NCBI RefSeq assembly: GCF_013403865.1
Contig: NZ_JABFDK010000001.1
Coordinates: forward strand, 1,364,001-1,428,000
Source of the DNA: Winogradskyella costae
GTDB lineage: Bacteria > Bacteroidota > Bacteroidia > Flavobacteriales > Flavobacteriaceae
Reading direction: 5' to 3'
DNA: 64,000 nt
Shown here one piece after another: positions 17,553-25,264 of the stretch. The position numbers and the translations under genes were made by a program. Position 1 is the first letter of the stretch; each line of letters opens with the position of its first letter. The notes under the pieces are model-generated. The model saw only the letters and a list, made by a program, of their open reading frames with translations. It did not search any database and was not told the origin of the DNA.

Positions 17553-17903
17553 TTAGTCGTCGCGCTTTACCAAAGCATAATATTCTCCTTCGAGAGGTAA
17601 GTAGCCTTGGTCATATATAAAGTAATAAACCGTGCCTGCTTTGGTGGTGTATGTGCTCGTAAAATAATTAAAATCGAAGCCTTTCTCTACTAATTTTGCT
17701 CGAGAGCATTTCATTTTCTTATTAGGGTTGAGCGCTTCTAAAATTCTGTAATTTTTTCGTAATCGGTTATTGGTGTTTCTAATGAGGTTTTTAGAATCTT
17801 TGTTTAACCTGTTGTTTTGCGTATTCCTACAGCCATCACTACAGTATTTTTTATCTATTCTGCCAACGATGACGTCACCACATTCTGGACATTTTTTTCG
17901 CAT
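17553..17903 (-). CDS. Small zinc-ribbon protein, unknown function
   Basis: The 116-residue product has an N-terminal zinc-binding motif, CPECGDVIVGRIDKKYCSDGC, with CxxC and CxxxC halves. It is followed by a very basic stretch (RLNKDSKNLIRNTNNRLRKNYR) and a C-terminal segment ending in YALVKRDD. Zinc and basic residues suggest nucleic-acid binding, but this is inference. It converges on the CBS gene, 12 bases away. Confidence 0.82.
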   Translation of the reverse strand: MRKKCPECGDVIVGRIDKKYCSDGCRNTQNNRLNKDSKNLIRNTNNRLRKNYRILEALNPNKKMKCSRAKLVEKGFDFNYFTSTYTTKAGTVYYFIYDQGYLPLEGEYYALVKRDD

Positions 17904-17943
17904 AACTTCATATTAAGTACCTACAATATACTAAATTATAACG

Positions 17944-18588
17944 TTATAAAGAACTGGTAATGATAATGGTATTAGTATCGTTTACTTTTTTGTAAATGTC
18001 TACTTTATAAACTTTTGTTTTAAGGTAGTCTACTAAGTTTTCAACTTTAACCATGTCAGATTCTTTTACTGAAGCATTGAAAAGTAATGATCCTTTTAAT
18101 GATTTTGAACGGAGTACAAAATCCCAGAATTCGGTACTTAGAAATTTGTCTGGTACGGAAAGATCGATGTAAAGATCTACGATAATGAGATCAAATGGTG
18201 TAGTGTTTGCTTTAACAAATTGGAAAGCATCTGCGCAGTGAATTTTGAGATGTTGGTTTTCAATGATTCCAAATTCTGACTTGGCGATATCTATAATAAC
18301 AGGGTCTAATTCAACAGCTTCAATAGTGTTACTATAATTAAAATCTTTTCTAAGTGTCTTTATGACACTTCCGCCTCCCATACCTAAAACTAATATGGAA
18401 TTCACATTAGCAAGTTCTGTTCTTTCTAATCCATATTTTAAAATACGTTGTAATGAGCCGTAACTGTAATTAGCATTTTCTGAATTGAGATGTTTTTTGC
18501 CGTTGTACCACGTAATTTCTAGCGTTCCGCTGTATTTAGAATCAATGGTTTTTGTAACAGGGTAAATGTAACTGAGCAGTTGCTTCAT
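17944..18588 (-). CDS. Spermidine-synthase-like class I methyltransferase-fold protein
   Basis: The 214-residue product has the nucleotide-binding loop LVLGMGGGSVIKTLR, the acidic strand VELDPVIIDIAK and the catalytic-region strand FDLIIVDLYID. These match polyamine aminopropyltransferases and related SAM-binding enzymes. At 214 residues it is shorter than true spermidine synthases (about 280) and has only a brief N-terminal beta domain, so it may not make polyamines. Confidence 0.82.
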   Translation of the reverse strand: MKQLLSYIYPVTKTIDSKYSGTLEITWYNGKKHLNSENANYSYGSLQRILKYGLERTELANVNSILVLGMGGGSVIKTLRKDFNYSNTIEAVELDPVIIDIAKSEFGIIENQHLKIHCADAFQFVKANTTPFDLIIVDLYIDLSVPDKFLSTEFWDFVLRSKSLKGSLLFNASVKESDMVKVENLVDYLKTKVYKVDIYKKVNDTNTIIITSSL

Positions 18589-18605
18589 AGTTACTAAAGG
18601 TAGGC

Positions 18606-18890
18606 TTATTTTGATATGTTAGGCTGCTGCTCTTCTTTATTTTTGTTGTATTTGGTGTAGTTAATCTTTTTCTTTTCTAGGATGGCATAAAATTTTCGTG
18701 GAGATATTTTTAAATCTTTAGTAACTTCACTTACCTTTTTCTTTCCTTTTTTATAGAGTTTTAAATTGTCATTTACTTTTTTATTAAAGTAATAGTCTTT
18801 AAGTTTTTCAACAACTTGCAGCTCCGTTAAATTAGATGCACTAGCGTAGTTTTCTATTTCTGCTTTTATGTTTGTTAAATTATTTTTCAT
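18606..18890 (-). CDS. Small basic protein with helix-turn-helix-like segment
   Basis: I do not recognise this 94-residue protein. Its middle is strongly basic (KLYKKGKKKVSEV). The segment VSEVTKDLKISPRKFYAIL looks like a helix-turn-helix, which suggests DNA binding. It lies 17 bases upstream of the spermidine-synthase-like gene in the same direction and may be co-transcribed with it. Confidence 0.65.
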   Translation of the reverse strand: MKNNLTNIKAEIENYASASNLTELQVVEKLKDYYFNKKVNDNLKLYKKGKKKVSEVTKDLKISPRKFYAILEKKKINYTKYNKNKEEQQPNISK

Positions 18891-19007
18891 GAGGGCTATT
18901 TTAGGAATGTAAAATTTATTTAAGGTTTACGAAATTAAAGAATAAATACTAGTTCTGCCAATTCATAAGGAAGAGAAGGGAATAGAACAACTATCTGCTT
19001 TGTTTAA

Positions 19008-19718
19008 TTACACCCGTAAGCTCCAAATTTCGTGTATAGGATCTCCTTTGCTTGAAAATCCAGTATGAATCCATTCCCCATCTAATAGCTTAAAGTTAAA
19101 CTCTAAAGACATGCCGACTCTAGAATCATCTTTTGAGAAGAACTCAATGTTTTCTGTATACACTCCATTTATGGTAGTGTAGGTTCCGCCTCCTGTGCCC
19201 ATAAATTGTTTTGTTTCGGTGTTATAAGCAATCCATTGAAAACGTGTGCCAGACAATATTTTCATTGTTTTTCTTGGTCTATTGGTATCGCGTGTTTCTG
19301 TTTTTCCATCTCTTACTCTGCCAGACATTAACCACGATCCTTGTAATTTTCCCGGAGCACCATTGTCTATTCGATTAAATTTTAACTTACTATCAGGGAT
19401 TTCTAATGTATTATCTGTAATACTAATTTTAAAGCTTACTTCAGTGCCAACGACTTCAGAGTTATCGGTGTCGAATTCTGTTGTTTTTGCTAACATATCT
19501 CCTTTTAGAATCCACGATCCACCGTTGCTACCAATAAACGTTCCGGTGGTCGCATTATACGTGGTTAGTACTTGATAGCCCTCAGTAAAAATAACCACGG
19601 TTTTTAACTGGTCTCCATTTTCTGCAGTTGCGAAGTTTTCCCAAGCGCCAATGATACTTTGAGCTTCAACTCCAAAAGAGATTAATGTGCAAATGAGTAA
19701 TACTATTATGTTTTTCAT
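19008..19718 (-). CDS. Secreted protein with two lipocalin-like repeats
   Basis: The 236-residue product has a signal peptide (to GVEAQ) and two homologous halves of about 100 residues. The first half has IIGAWENFATAEN ... TTYNATTGTFIGSNGGSW ... TTEFDTDNSEVVGTEVSFKI. The second has LQGSWLMSGRVRD ... IAYNTETKQFMGTGGGTY ... NIEFFSKDDSRVGMSLEFNF. The GxW start and beta-rich pattern resemble lipocalin-like domains. The ligand is unknown. Confidence 0.78.
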   Translation of the reverse strand: MKNIIVLLICTLISFGVEAQSIIGAWENFATAENGDQLKTVVIFTEGYQVLTTYNATTGTFIGSNGGSWILKGDMLAKTTEFDTDNSEVVGTEVSFKISITDNTLEIPDSKLKFNRIDNGAPGKLQGSWLMSGRVRDGKTETRDTNRPRKTMKILSGTRFQWIAYNTETKQFMGTGGGTYTTINGVYTENIEFFSKDDSRVGMSLEFNFKLLDGEWIHTGFSSKGDPIHEIWSLRV

Positions 19719-19734
19719 GATTCTAAATTTTATG

Positions 19735-19790
19735 ACGTGTTAAGAGCATTCTGTCTAGCCTTTTTAAGAGTCTCTTAGCTACGTGTTAAG
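19735..19790. repeat. Direct repeat ACGTGTTAAG, two copies
   Basis: ACGTGTTAAG occurs at 19735-19744 and 19781-19790. A 9/10 copy (ACGTGTTTAG) is at 20763-20772, and the core ACGTGTT recurs at 19857 and 22777. All copies are in non-coding gaps of this accessory block. Confidence 0.6.
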
Positions 19791-19970
19791 TGGGGTAGCA
19801 GTTACACCTTAAATTTAGCAAATAAAAATTGAATAAAAAATCACATACTAAGATACACGTGTTTTTAGTACATTCAACGTTGAAATCAGAATCCTTTGCT
19901 GCAAATTTCGTTTAAGCTTAGATATAATTTTACAGTGTTATATACTGAGCAAGTTCTGAATAGTACTCTT

Positions 19971-20462
19971 TTATGTTTTTACGGTTTTTAATTTATAAAT
20001 GTCAAAAATATTTTCATTTAAATTAATTTCCTTCAGGAGTTGATACGAGAGAATATTTTCAGGATCTATTTTTCTAAAGTCTTCTTCTGTAACTATTTTG
20101 TCATCAATTATATATATAGCTTGCGAATTGTCGCCTGCATGTAAATAAGTGAATTTTCTTATTATTATAATTCCATTATATGCGACTTCCCCGAATAACT
20201 TACTAAAACTTTCAGATTCTTTTTCTGCGTAACTAATTGAATTGGAGTTGATTTTTTGATATACGGGCAAAGATAAATCTAAATTAGAAACTGTGTTTAA
20301 AGGCTCGCCATCTAATATTATCAAAGGATCTTTATTGACTAATCCTTGTGTAGATAAATTTTCAATATATGCTATAAGACTTGTGGAATTATCAGTGCTT
20401 ATCTTTTTTGTTTTACAAGCAAATAGTAATACGATTATTAGTGTGTAAAGTATATGTTTCAT
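19971..20462 (-). CDS. Small lipoprotein resembling an isolated TonB-receptor plug
   Basis: The 163-residue product has a lipoprotein signal (LLFACK, Cys16). The pattern DPLIILDGEPLNTVSNLDLSL followed by FGEVAYNGIIIIRKF closely follows the SusC plug pattern, in which PLYVVDG is followed by YGSRGANGVIIITTKK. A second, weaker copy is AIYIIDDKIVTEEDFRKIDPENI. No barrel follows. The function is unknown; the plug likeness is my reading of the motif. Confidence 0.7.
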   Translation of the reverse strand: MKHILYTLIIVLLFACKTKKISTDNSTSLIAYIENLSTQGLVNKDPLIILDGEPLNTVSNLDLSLPVYQKINSNSISYAEKESESFSKLFGEVAYNGIIIIRKFTYLHAGDNSQAIYIIDDKIVTEEDFRKIDPENILSYQLLKEINLNENIFDIYKLKTVKT

Positions 20463-20519
20463 AATAATCGCAAATTCACTTTTGTTAGGTTTAAATCTGA
20501 AGGCGCATTGAAATCAGGC

Positions 20520-20738
20520 TTAAATTTTCTGCTTTTTTTGTTTACGTAAGCTATTCTTTAGGCCTATGGAACCAATAATAATCAAAACTATTAATGCACC
20601 ACTGATTATATAATTGTTTAGACCGTAGGCATCAAAGTCAGTTTTTCCTAAATAAGAAATTAATAGAATTAAAGGAACTATAATTAATAATATGGCTGCA
20701 TTTTTTTGTGATTTTACTTTATTTACCTCTTTAGTCAT
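20520..20738 (-). CDS. Small two-helix membrane protein, unknown
   Basis: The 72-residue protein has a basic N-terminus, two hydrophobic helices (NAAILLIIVPLILLISYLG and NYIISGALIVLIIIGSIGL) and a very basic tail (KNSLRKQKKQKI). I recognise no family. It is 57 bases upstream of the plug-like lipoprotein. Confidence 0.6.
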   Translation of the reverse strand: MTKEVNKVKSQKNAAILLIIVPLILLISYLGKTDFDAYGLNNYIISGALIVLIIIGSIGLKNSLRKQKKQKI

Positions 20739-20892
20739 ATGTAGTTTATTTAATTAATGCTGACGTGTTTAGTTGCACAGTTAAGTGACTAATTTAATAA
20801 TAATTACTAAATTTAAAAGCTATGAGTTGTTTTTTTTCTATTTGCATTTTGACAAGAAAAAAACCAAAATTAGAATTCCAAACTGTGTACTT

Positions 20893-21495
20893 TTAATCAA
20901 TAAGTTCATTTGATGTCAAATTGTCGACAACGTTTTTATTTTTCCTTTTTTTCAATTTTTCCGAAATAATTGTTTCTAATTCAGATGATTTTATTTTCAG
21001 AGTATGTGATGTTATTGTTAAAGGTGTTCCATACATTCTGTTATTTGTTTTCATAGCTTCTTTTGAAATTATATTTGTTGAACGTTCAATATATTTTTCA
21101 GGATTGCTTGTGTTTATAATTAACATTTTAGGTGATGAAACAGTGAAAAAGTATTCATAAACAGGAATTTTGACCTGAATAGTTTCAATACCCGTAATAT
21201 CATCCCAATCTATTAATCCGATACTTGTTGCGTTTGAGTAATCAAAAATTCCCTTATCATTTATTTTCAAACCTGCTTTTTTGGTAAATAATCTTTCAGC
21301 AATAAAAAATGACCCTAGCCCAAAAAATAAAACACTTAATACTCCAATAATAGTAAGAAATTCCCCTGAATGTTGATTATTAATAGATTTATTAGAATCG
21401 ATTATCATATAAATGCCACCAACAATAAAAGCTAAACTGAAAATTAGCATTACTACTAATTTTGTTTTGCTTAAGCGTATGATTATATCTTCCAT
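20893..21495 (-). CDS. Membrane protein of the STM3941 type, unknown function
   Basis: The 200-residue product has two N-terminal helices (KLVVMLIFSLAFIVGGIYMI and FLTIIGVLSVLFFGLGSFFIA). A soluble PH-like domain follows with the pattern KAGLKINDKGIFDYSNA...GLIDWDDITGIE, typical of the STM3941 family. The C-terminus is charged. No biochemical role is known to me. It lies in the block of small accessory genes. Confidence 0.72.
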   Translation of the reverse strand: MEDIIIRLSKTKLVVMLIFSLAFIVGGIYMIIDSNKSINNQHSGEFLTIIGVLSVLFFGLGSFFIAERLFTKKAGLKINDKGIFDYSNATSIGLIDWDDITGIETIQVKIPVYEYFFTVSSPKMLIINTSNPEKYIERSTNIISKEAMKTNNRMYGTPLTITSHTLKIKSSELETIISEKLKKRKNKNVVDNLTSNELID

Positions 21496-21552
21496 TTATG
21501 TTATTTTGGTCAAATGTTCTAAGATACGATTGTTTATCAGTTAGTTGTATGG

Positions 21553-22097
21553 TTTTGGTGTCTCATTTAGGAATTAATTGCAGTACCATTTAATCAAATT
21601 ATTTTGCTCTTCGCTAAACCATTTGTTGCCATTTTTATAAATTGTTAGCGTGGCATGAATTGGTTTATAATCAACAAAGTCACATTCTGTAAAGATGACT
21701 TTTATAGGCTTCAAATAATTCAGCTTCAGATTTTCTAATGTGTCAATATTTGAAAAATACTCACTCCAGAAATTTAATAAAAATGCCGACCACTCATAAA
21801 TTAGGTCGATTCTATTTTTGCTTTTTGCCTCGTCTATAATTAAACGTCCTAATTCATAAGGATTTATTTCTTTATAATCAATATTGCTATCGACTTCGCT
21901 CTTTTCAAAATTTCCAGCATCAAATTCATACAATTCTGGAATATTCTCAAAATTCCATATCATCTGTTTTTTGCTTTCAACATCAAGTTTTGAATCTTTA
22001 ATAAATGCAATGCTACTTTTTAAAAGCGCGTCTATTTCCCACATTCCTAAATGTCTTATTTTAATATTGTTTCGTTAATTTACGATTTTTGGTGTCT
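21553..22097. repeat. Direct repeat TTTTGGTGTCT bracketing one gene
   Basis: The exact 11-mer TTTTGGTGTCT is at 21553-21563 and 22087-22097, on either side of the gene at 21574-22044. The flanks are also similar: TTAGTT before the left copy and TTAATT before the right copy. Confidence 0.7.
21574..22044 (-). CDS. Hypothetical acidic cytosolic protein
   Basis: I do not recognise this 156-residue protein. It has no signal peptide or membrane helix. It is rich in Asp, Glu, Asn and Trp, mostly helical at the N-terminus (MWEIDALLKSSIAFIKDSK) and ends KWFSEEQNNLIKWYCN. Such orphan proteins are common in cassette-like gene blocks. It is bracketed by an exact 11-bp direct repeat. Confidence 0.65.
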   Translation of the reverse strand: MWEIDALLKSSIAFIKDSKLDVESKKQMIWNFENIPELYEFDAGNFEKSEVDSNIDYKEINPYELGRLIIDEAKSKNRIDLIYEWSAFLLNFWSEYFSNIDTLENLKLNYLKPIKVIFTECDFVDYKPIHATLTIYKNGNKWFSEEQNNLIKWYCN

Positions 22098-22169
22098 ACA
22101 TTTTGTTTAGAAATCAAAAATTATGCTTAAACTTTCTAAAAAGGCAGGTAGCAATTAATTATATATGTT

Positions 22170-22778
22170 GTTGGTAGCTACTTTTTATTTTCTATTCATT
22201 ATTTTTTTTATTTGTTCTTGAGTTAAATCTAAAATTTCAGAGTGTGAATCAGAGCGTATAAACACAAATTTTTTATCAGGCATAATAGCAATTGAACTTC
22301 CACAAACACAACGTTCTTTAAATAATAAATTGAATAGTTGTTTTGTACTATCAATATATATATTATTGTTCCACTTTTTAATTTTGTTGAAATTATTCCC
22401 TGGTTCTCTGAAGTTATAAATAGAAATATTCGGTCTAGTAAATAATTCATTTTGAACTCTTTCATTGTAATTTTTCACAAAATCCATTATGTAGTCTTTA
22501 TTTTTATTATCCAATAAATTCCAACAAGTTTCGTTATTATAGTCATATTTAATGATTATTGTATCTTTCAATTTAGAGGCTATAGAATTTGTTAAAAACT
22601 GTTTCAGTTGAAAAAAGTCAGAATCATTCAACTGCCCTGCATAATTTCTTTCTTCATTTTCAAAACGGTAAAGTTTCGAAGTTGATACACAATTTAGCGT
22701 AATTGTCAATATCATTATTAGTAGGACGAAATGTAAAAAATATTTTTTCATAGAATTAATTTCAGAATAGCTACCAAC
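22170..22778. repeat. Inverted repeat GTTGGTAGCTA / TAGCTACCAAC bracketing one gene
   Basis: GTTGGTAGCTA (22170-22180) and its exact reverse complement TAGCTACCAAC (22768-22778) lie 4 bases beyond the stop codon and 16 bases before the start codon of the lipoprotein gene at 22185-22751. Confidence 0.75.
22185..22751 (-). CDS. Hypothetical lipoprotein
   Basis: The 188-residue product has a lipoprotein signal (ILTITLNCVSTSK, Cys21). The mature part has no family I know. It contains CGSSIAIMPDKKFVFIRSDSHSEILDLT near the C-terminus, which reads as two beta strands. It is the central gene of three repeat-bracketed units. Confidence 0.7.
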   Translation of the reverse strand: MKKYFLHFVLLIMILTITLNCVSTSKLYRFENEERNYAGQLNDSDFFQLKQFLTNSIASKLKDTIIIKYDYNNETCWNLLDNKNKDYIMDFVKNYNERVQNELFTRPNISIYNFREPGNNFNKIKKWNNNIYIDSTKQLFNLLFKERCVCGSSIAIMPDKKFVFIRSDSHSEILDLTQEQIKKIMNRK

Positions 22779-22802
22779 GTGTTTTTATATGGTTTGTTGC
22801 GG

Positions 22803-23280
22803 TGTTGGCAACTGGCTTTTATTTTATTATTTCCAATTCGTTAATATTTATTTTAAGTTTTACAGTCTGTCGATTTTTGTAAATCCCGTATTCTATTTTT
22901 ATTTCTTTTTCATATTCATCTTCGACAGTCCATTCTACAATCTTTGGATTATACATAGGTCCGATTTCGAAAAGATTTTGAACCGGCTTTTCGTCAATTT
23001 CAGAAACAGCAATTAGCAAATTATATGAAACTTCCGAATTCGGGAATGCTGCGCTTCCAGTTCCGTTGTCACTTATAAATATTTTTACAAATAAAAAGTT
23101 GTCTTTACTCGCTTCAATTAATTCAGAATTATTCAGGATTTTAATGAGCTGAGAGTTGTCAGATTTTTCTATTTTTAACTCATCTTGTCCTAAAGATATT
23201 TGTGTGAAACACATAGTTAAAATCATTGTCAAAGTTAGAATATTTCTCATTTAGTTCGTTTTTTTAACTTGTTGACAACT
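22803..23280. repeat. Near-direct repeat TGTTGRCAACT bracketing one gene
   Basis: TGTTGGCAACT (22803-22813) and TGTTGACAACT (23270-23280) differ at one base and flank the gene at 22819-23250. Each is itself nearly palindromic (GTTG-NC-AAC). The left copy also pairs 8 of 10 bases with AGCTACCAAC at 22769-22778, forming a possible hairpin across the gap. Confidence 0.7.
22819..23250 (-). CDS. Hypothetical secreted protein
   Basis: The 143-residue product has a signal peptide (MRNILTLTMILTMCFTQISLGQ). The mature part is rich in beta-type residues (FLFVKIFISDNGTGSAAFPNSEVSYNLL). I do not recognise the family. It is bracketed by a near-identical 11-bp repeat pair. Confidence 0.68.
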   Translation of the reverse strand: MRNILTLTMILTMCFTQISLGQDELKIEKSDNSQLIKILNNSELIEASKDNFLFVKIFISDNGTGSAAFPNSEVSYNLLIAVSEIDEKPVQNLFEIGPMYNPKIVEWTVEDEYEKEIKIEYGIYKNRQTVKLKININELEIIK

Positions 23281-23490
23281 CACGTATATGCGTACACTAA
23301 TTAGTTTTACATAAAAATACAATAAAACCCTGTATCATCTACAATTAACCATTTACAAACGAAAACAATTAATTACAAACGTATGTAAGTGGGTAACTAC
23401 CGAATAGTATTTGGAGGCTGCCACATCTTTGCAGTGTCGAAACATTAGAACTCGATAGTATTAACTGTTTAACCATTAAAATTAGAAATT

Positions 23491-23823
23491 ATGAACACAC
23501 TTAAAAACAAAGTACAGTTGATTGGTAACTTAGGACAAGACCCAGAAATCACCAATTTTGAATCCGGAAAAATCTTAGCAAAATTCTCTATCGCAACGAA
23601 TGAAAGTTATAAAAATGCGCAAGGTGAAAAGGTTACGGATACACAATGGCATAATGTTGTAGCTTGGGGAAAAACAGCTCAGATTGTAGAAAAATTTATT
23701 ACAAAAGGTAAAGAAGTGGCTATAGAAGGGAAGCTAACCTCTCGATCTTGGGAAGATAAAGATGGTATGAAACGTTATATTACAGAAGTCGTTTGTAGTG
23801 AACTCTTAATGCTAGGTAAATAA
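23491..23823 (+). CDS. ssb: Short single-stranded DNA-binding protein
   Basis: SSB binds single-stranded DNA in replication, repair and recombination. The 110-residue product is a complete OB fold: MNTLKNKVQLIGNLGQDPEI, then TDTQWHNVVAWGKTAQIVEKFI, then KGKEVAIEGKLTSRSWEDKDG. It ends at ELLMLGK, without the disordered linker and acidic tail (DDDxPF) that full-length SSBs use to recruit partners. It may therefore be a secondary or mobile-type SSB. A long leader contains TTTGGAGGCTGCC and CATCTTTG, close to a -7 element. It is the first plus-strand gene after the accessory block. Confidence 0.93.
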   Translation: MNTLKNKVQLIGNLGQDPEITNFESGKILAKFSIATNESYKNAQGEKVTDTQWHNVVAWGKTAQIVEKFITKGKEVAIEGKLTSRSWEDKDGMKRYITEVVCSELLMLGK

Positions 23824-23848
23824 TGTGATGTGCTTATTAGATAAAAGA

Positions 23849-23879
23849 AAAAAGAGCAACCTAACGGGTTGCTCTTTTT
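23849..23879. terminator. Bidirectional intrinsic terminator after ssb
   Basis: AAAAAGAGCAACC and GGTTGCTCTTTTT form a 13-bp perfect stem with the loop TAACG and T-runs on both strands. It serves ssb and the convergent cupredoxin gene. Confidence 0.9.
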
Positions 23880-23909
23880 AAGTTAAAATACAGATTACTT
23901 TAATGAAAT

Positions 23910-24293
23910 CTATTCAACGGTCAGTGTATATTGAGGTGTGTGATTTAAAGGACAGAAATACACATACTCTCCCTTAGCCAAGGTCGTTACATTACTAAAT
24001 TCCTTAGTGTTATTTTCAACAGCCTTGGTGACATAAGCCGTTTTAATATGATTTTCTGGTTTAGAAGCGTCTTTTCCTTTAGGTACCAATACAAAACCAA
24101 CTTGTTTACCAACATTGTTATTGGCAATTTCAAAAATATAATCACCTTCTGTTAAGGTTAATGCTTTTTGAGTAAATACTCCTTTAGTTTGTTCTAAAGT
24201 CACTGTTGTCGCTTTAGTTGTCATGCTGTCTTGTGCATTTCCTGTTAATGTAAAGGTTAATGCGATCGCGATAATTGCTACAATTTTTTTCAT
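23910..24293 (-). CDS. Periplasmic cupredoxin-like protein with incomplete copper site
   Basis: The 127-residue product has a signal peptide (to LTGNAQ) and a cupredoxin fold with the C-terminal loop YFCPLNHTPQY, which carries a Cys and a His. A type-1 copper site also needs an upstream His and usually a Met after the second His. The upstream strand reads NNVGKQVGFVLVPKGK without a His, and the Met position is not occupied by Met. It may therefore bind copper differently or not at all. It lies 32 bases after the AhpD-like gene on the same strand. Confidence 0.82.
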   Translation of the reverse strand: MKKIVAIIAIALTFTLTGNAQDSMTTKATTVTLEQTKGVFTQKALTLTEGDYIFEIANNNVGKQVGFVLVPKGKDASKPENHIKTAYVTKAVENNTKEFSNVTTLAKGEYVYFCPLNHTPQYTLTVE

Positions 24294-24325
24294 CTTTTTT
24301 AAATTTTATGGGATATGATTATTAA

Positions 24326-24874
24326 TTAAATAGTTTCTAATTCTAAAGGTGGTGCTACAGGGAAATCTACTGGTACTTGCGTTGTGCTGTGTATGTAGTT
24401 AGAGATGGTTTTATCACCAACTAAAGAAATGGTGTCTATTAAATTTCCTTTCGTATAACCTGCATTAAAGTAGTTTTCTAATACATCTTGGTCTGTTTTA
24501 CCTCTATTTTCGGTAATGTTTTTAGCTAATTTTGCTAAAGCGTCAAATTTTTCGTTTACAGTAGAAAAACCAGCTCTTAATTCTAAGATTTGTGCATCTG
24601 TAAAGCCGTTCATTTTTCCAATAGCAGTATGTGCAGAAAGACAATATATACAGTCGTTTACCTGACTAACAGCCAGATTTACAACTTCTTTTTCTTTAGC
24701 AGATAAGGAGGTTTTAGCATTGGCAAATGTTAAGTAATTTTCTAAAGCAGTGTCACTGTTTGCGTAGGTTGCATATAAGTTAGGTACAAAACCTAGGGCC
24801 TTATTTAGGTTATCGAATATCGCTTGATTATTAGCGCTAACGTCTTCTCTTTTTAAAATATTAAATGTGCTCAT
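24326..24874 (-). CDS. Carboxymuconolactone decarboxylase/AhpD-like protein
   Basis: AhpD-like proteins are peroxidase-associated thiol enzymes. The 182-residue product has the redox motif CIYCLSAH (CxxC plus His) inside NLAVSQVNDCIYCLSAHTAIGK, the standard AhpD core. No decarboxylase substrate is implied. It is followed by the cupredoxin and preceded by an AraC regulator on the same strand, which suggests an inducible oxidative-stress or thiol-redox unit. Confidence 0.9.
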   Translation of the reverse strand: MSTFNILKREDVSANNQAIFDNLNKALGFVPNLYATYANSDTALENYLTFANAKTSLSAKEKEVVNLAVSQVNDCIYCLSAHTAIGKMNGFTDAQILELRAGFSTVNEKFDALAKLAKNITENRGKTDQDVLENYFNAGYTKGNLIDTISLVGDKTISNYIHSTTQVPVDFPVAPPLELETI

Positions 24875-25264
24875 GTTTTTAATTTTTTTATTCTGATTTG
24901 ATACAGAATTATTATTAGTAATTATTTTGAATTTTTTGTTGGTACAAAGTTGCGTTATATCACAGCGCTAAAGAATGCTTGTTATTTCTTTTGGCATGTC
25001 ATTTTTTCCCTTGTTGTTAATTTAGCTTATAAATGGCTTTTCGGCATCACAGTAATAATCATGAATATGTTTTTCCTCACAATACGATTCTGTGTTAATG
25101 TTGTTTACTATTTTTTTTGGACTGTTTGTAAATATCTCTATGAGATTAAATATGGATTTGATTTTTAGTGTCATCTTGTTATTGTTTTAATATTACAATG
25201 CAAAGATGCGAGAGAAGTGGGTACTTTAAAATGAAGAATTTGCCCTACGGCATGTCAATTTTTC
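24875..25264. other. Non-coding region upstream of the AhpD-like gene
   Basis: 390 bases. On the minus strand it carries CATCTTTG (25202-25209), one base off TANNTTTG, which could start a long leader toward the AhpD-like gene. A 72-codon plus-strand frame at 24950-25168 starts with TTG, is low-complexity hydrophobic and is not supported as a gene. Confidence 0.5.

Noticed and set aside
22229..22465. 78-codon frame overlapping the lipoprotein gene
   Set aside because: It is in another frame of the lipoprotein gene at 22185-22751, which has a proper lipoprotein signal.
21553..23280. True integron cassette array
   Set aside because: No integron integrase is seen in the window, and the core sites match the GTTRRRY/RYYYAAC consensus only partly; kept as cassette-like only.
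24950..25168. 72-codon hydrophobic frame on the plus strand
   Set aside because: It starts with TTG, has a low-complexity Phe/Tyr/Val-rich composition, and lies over the probable promoter region of the minus-strand AhpD-like gene.
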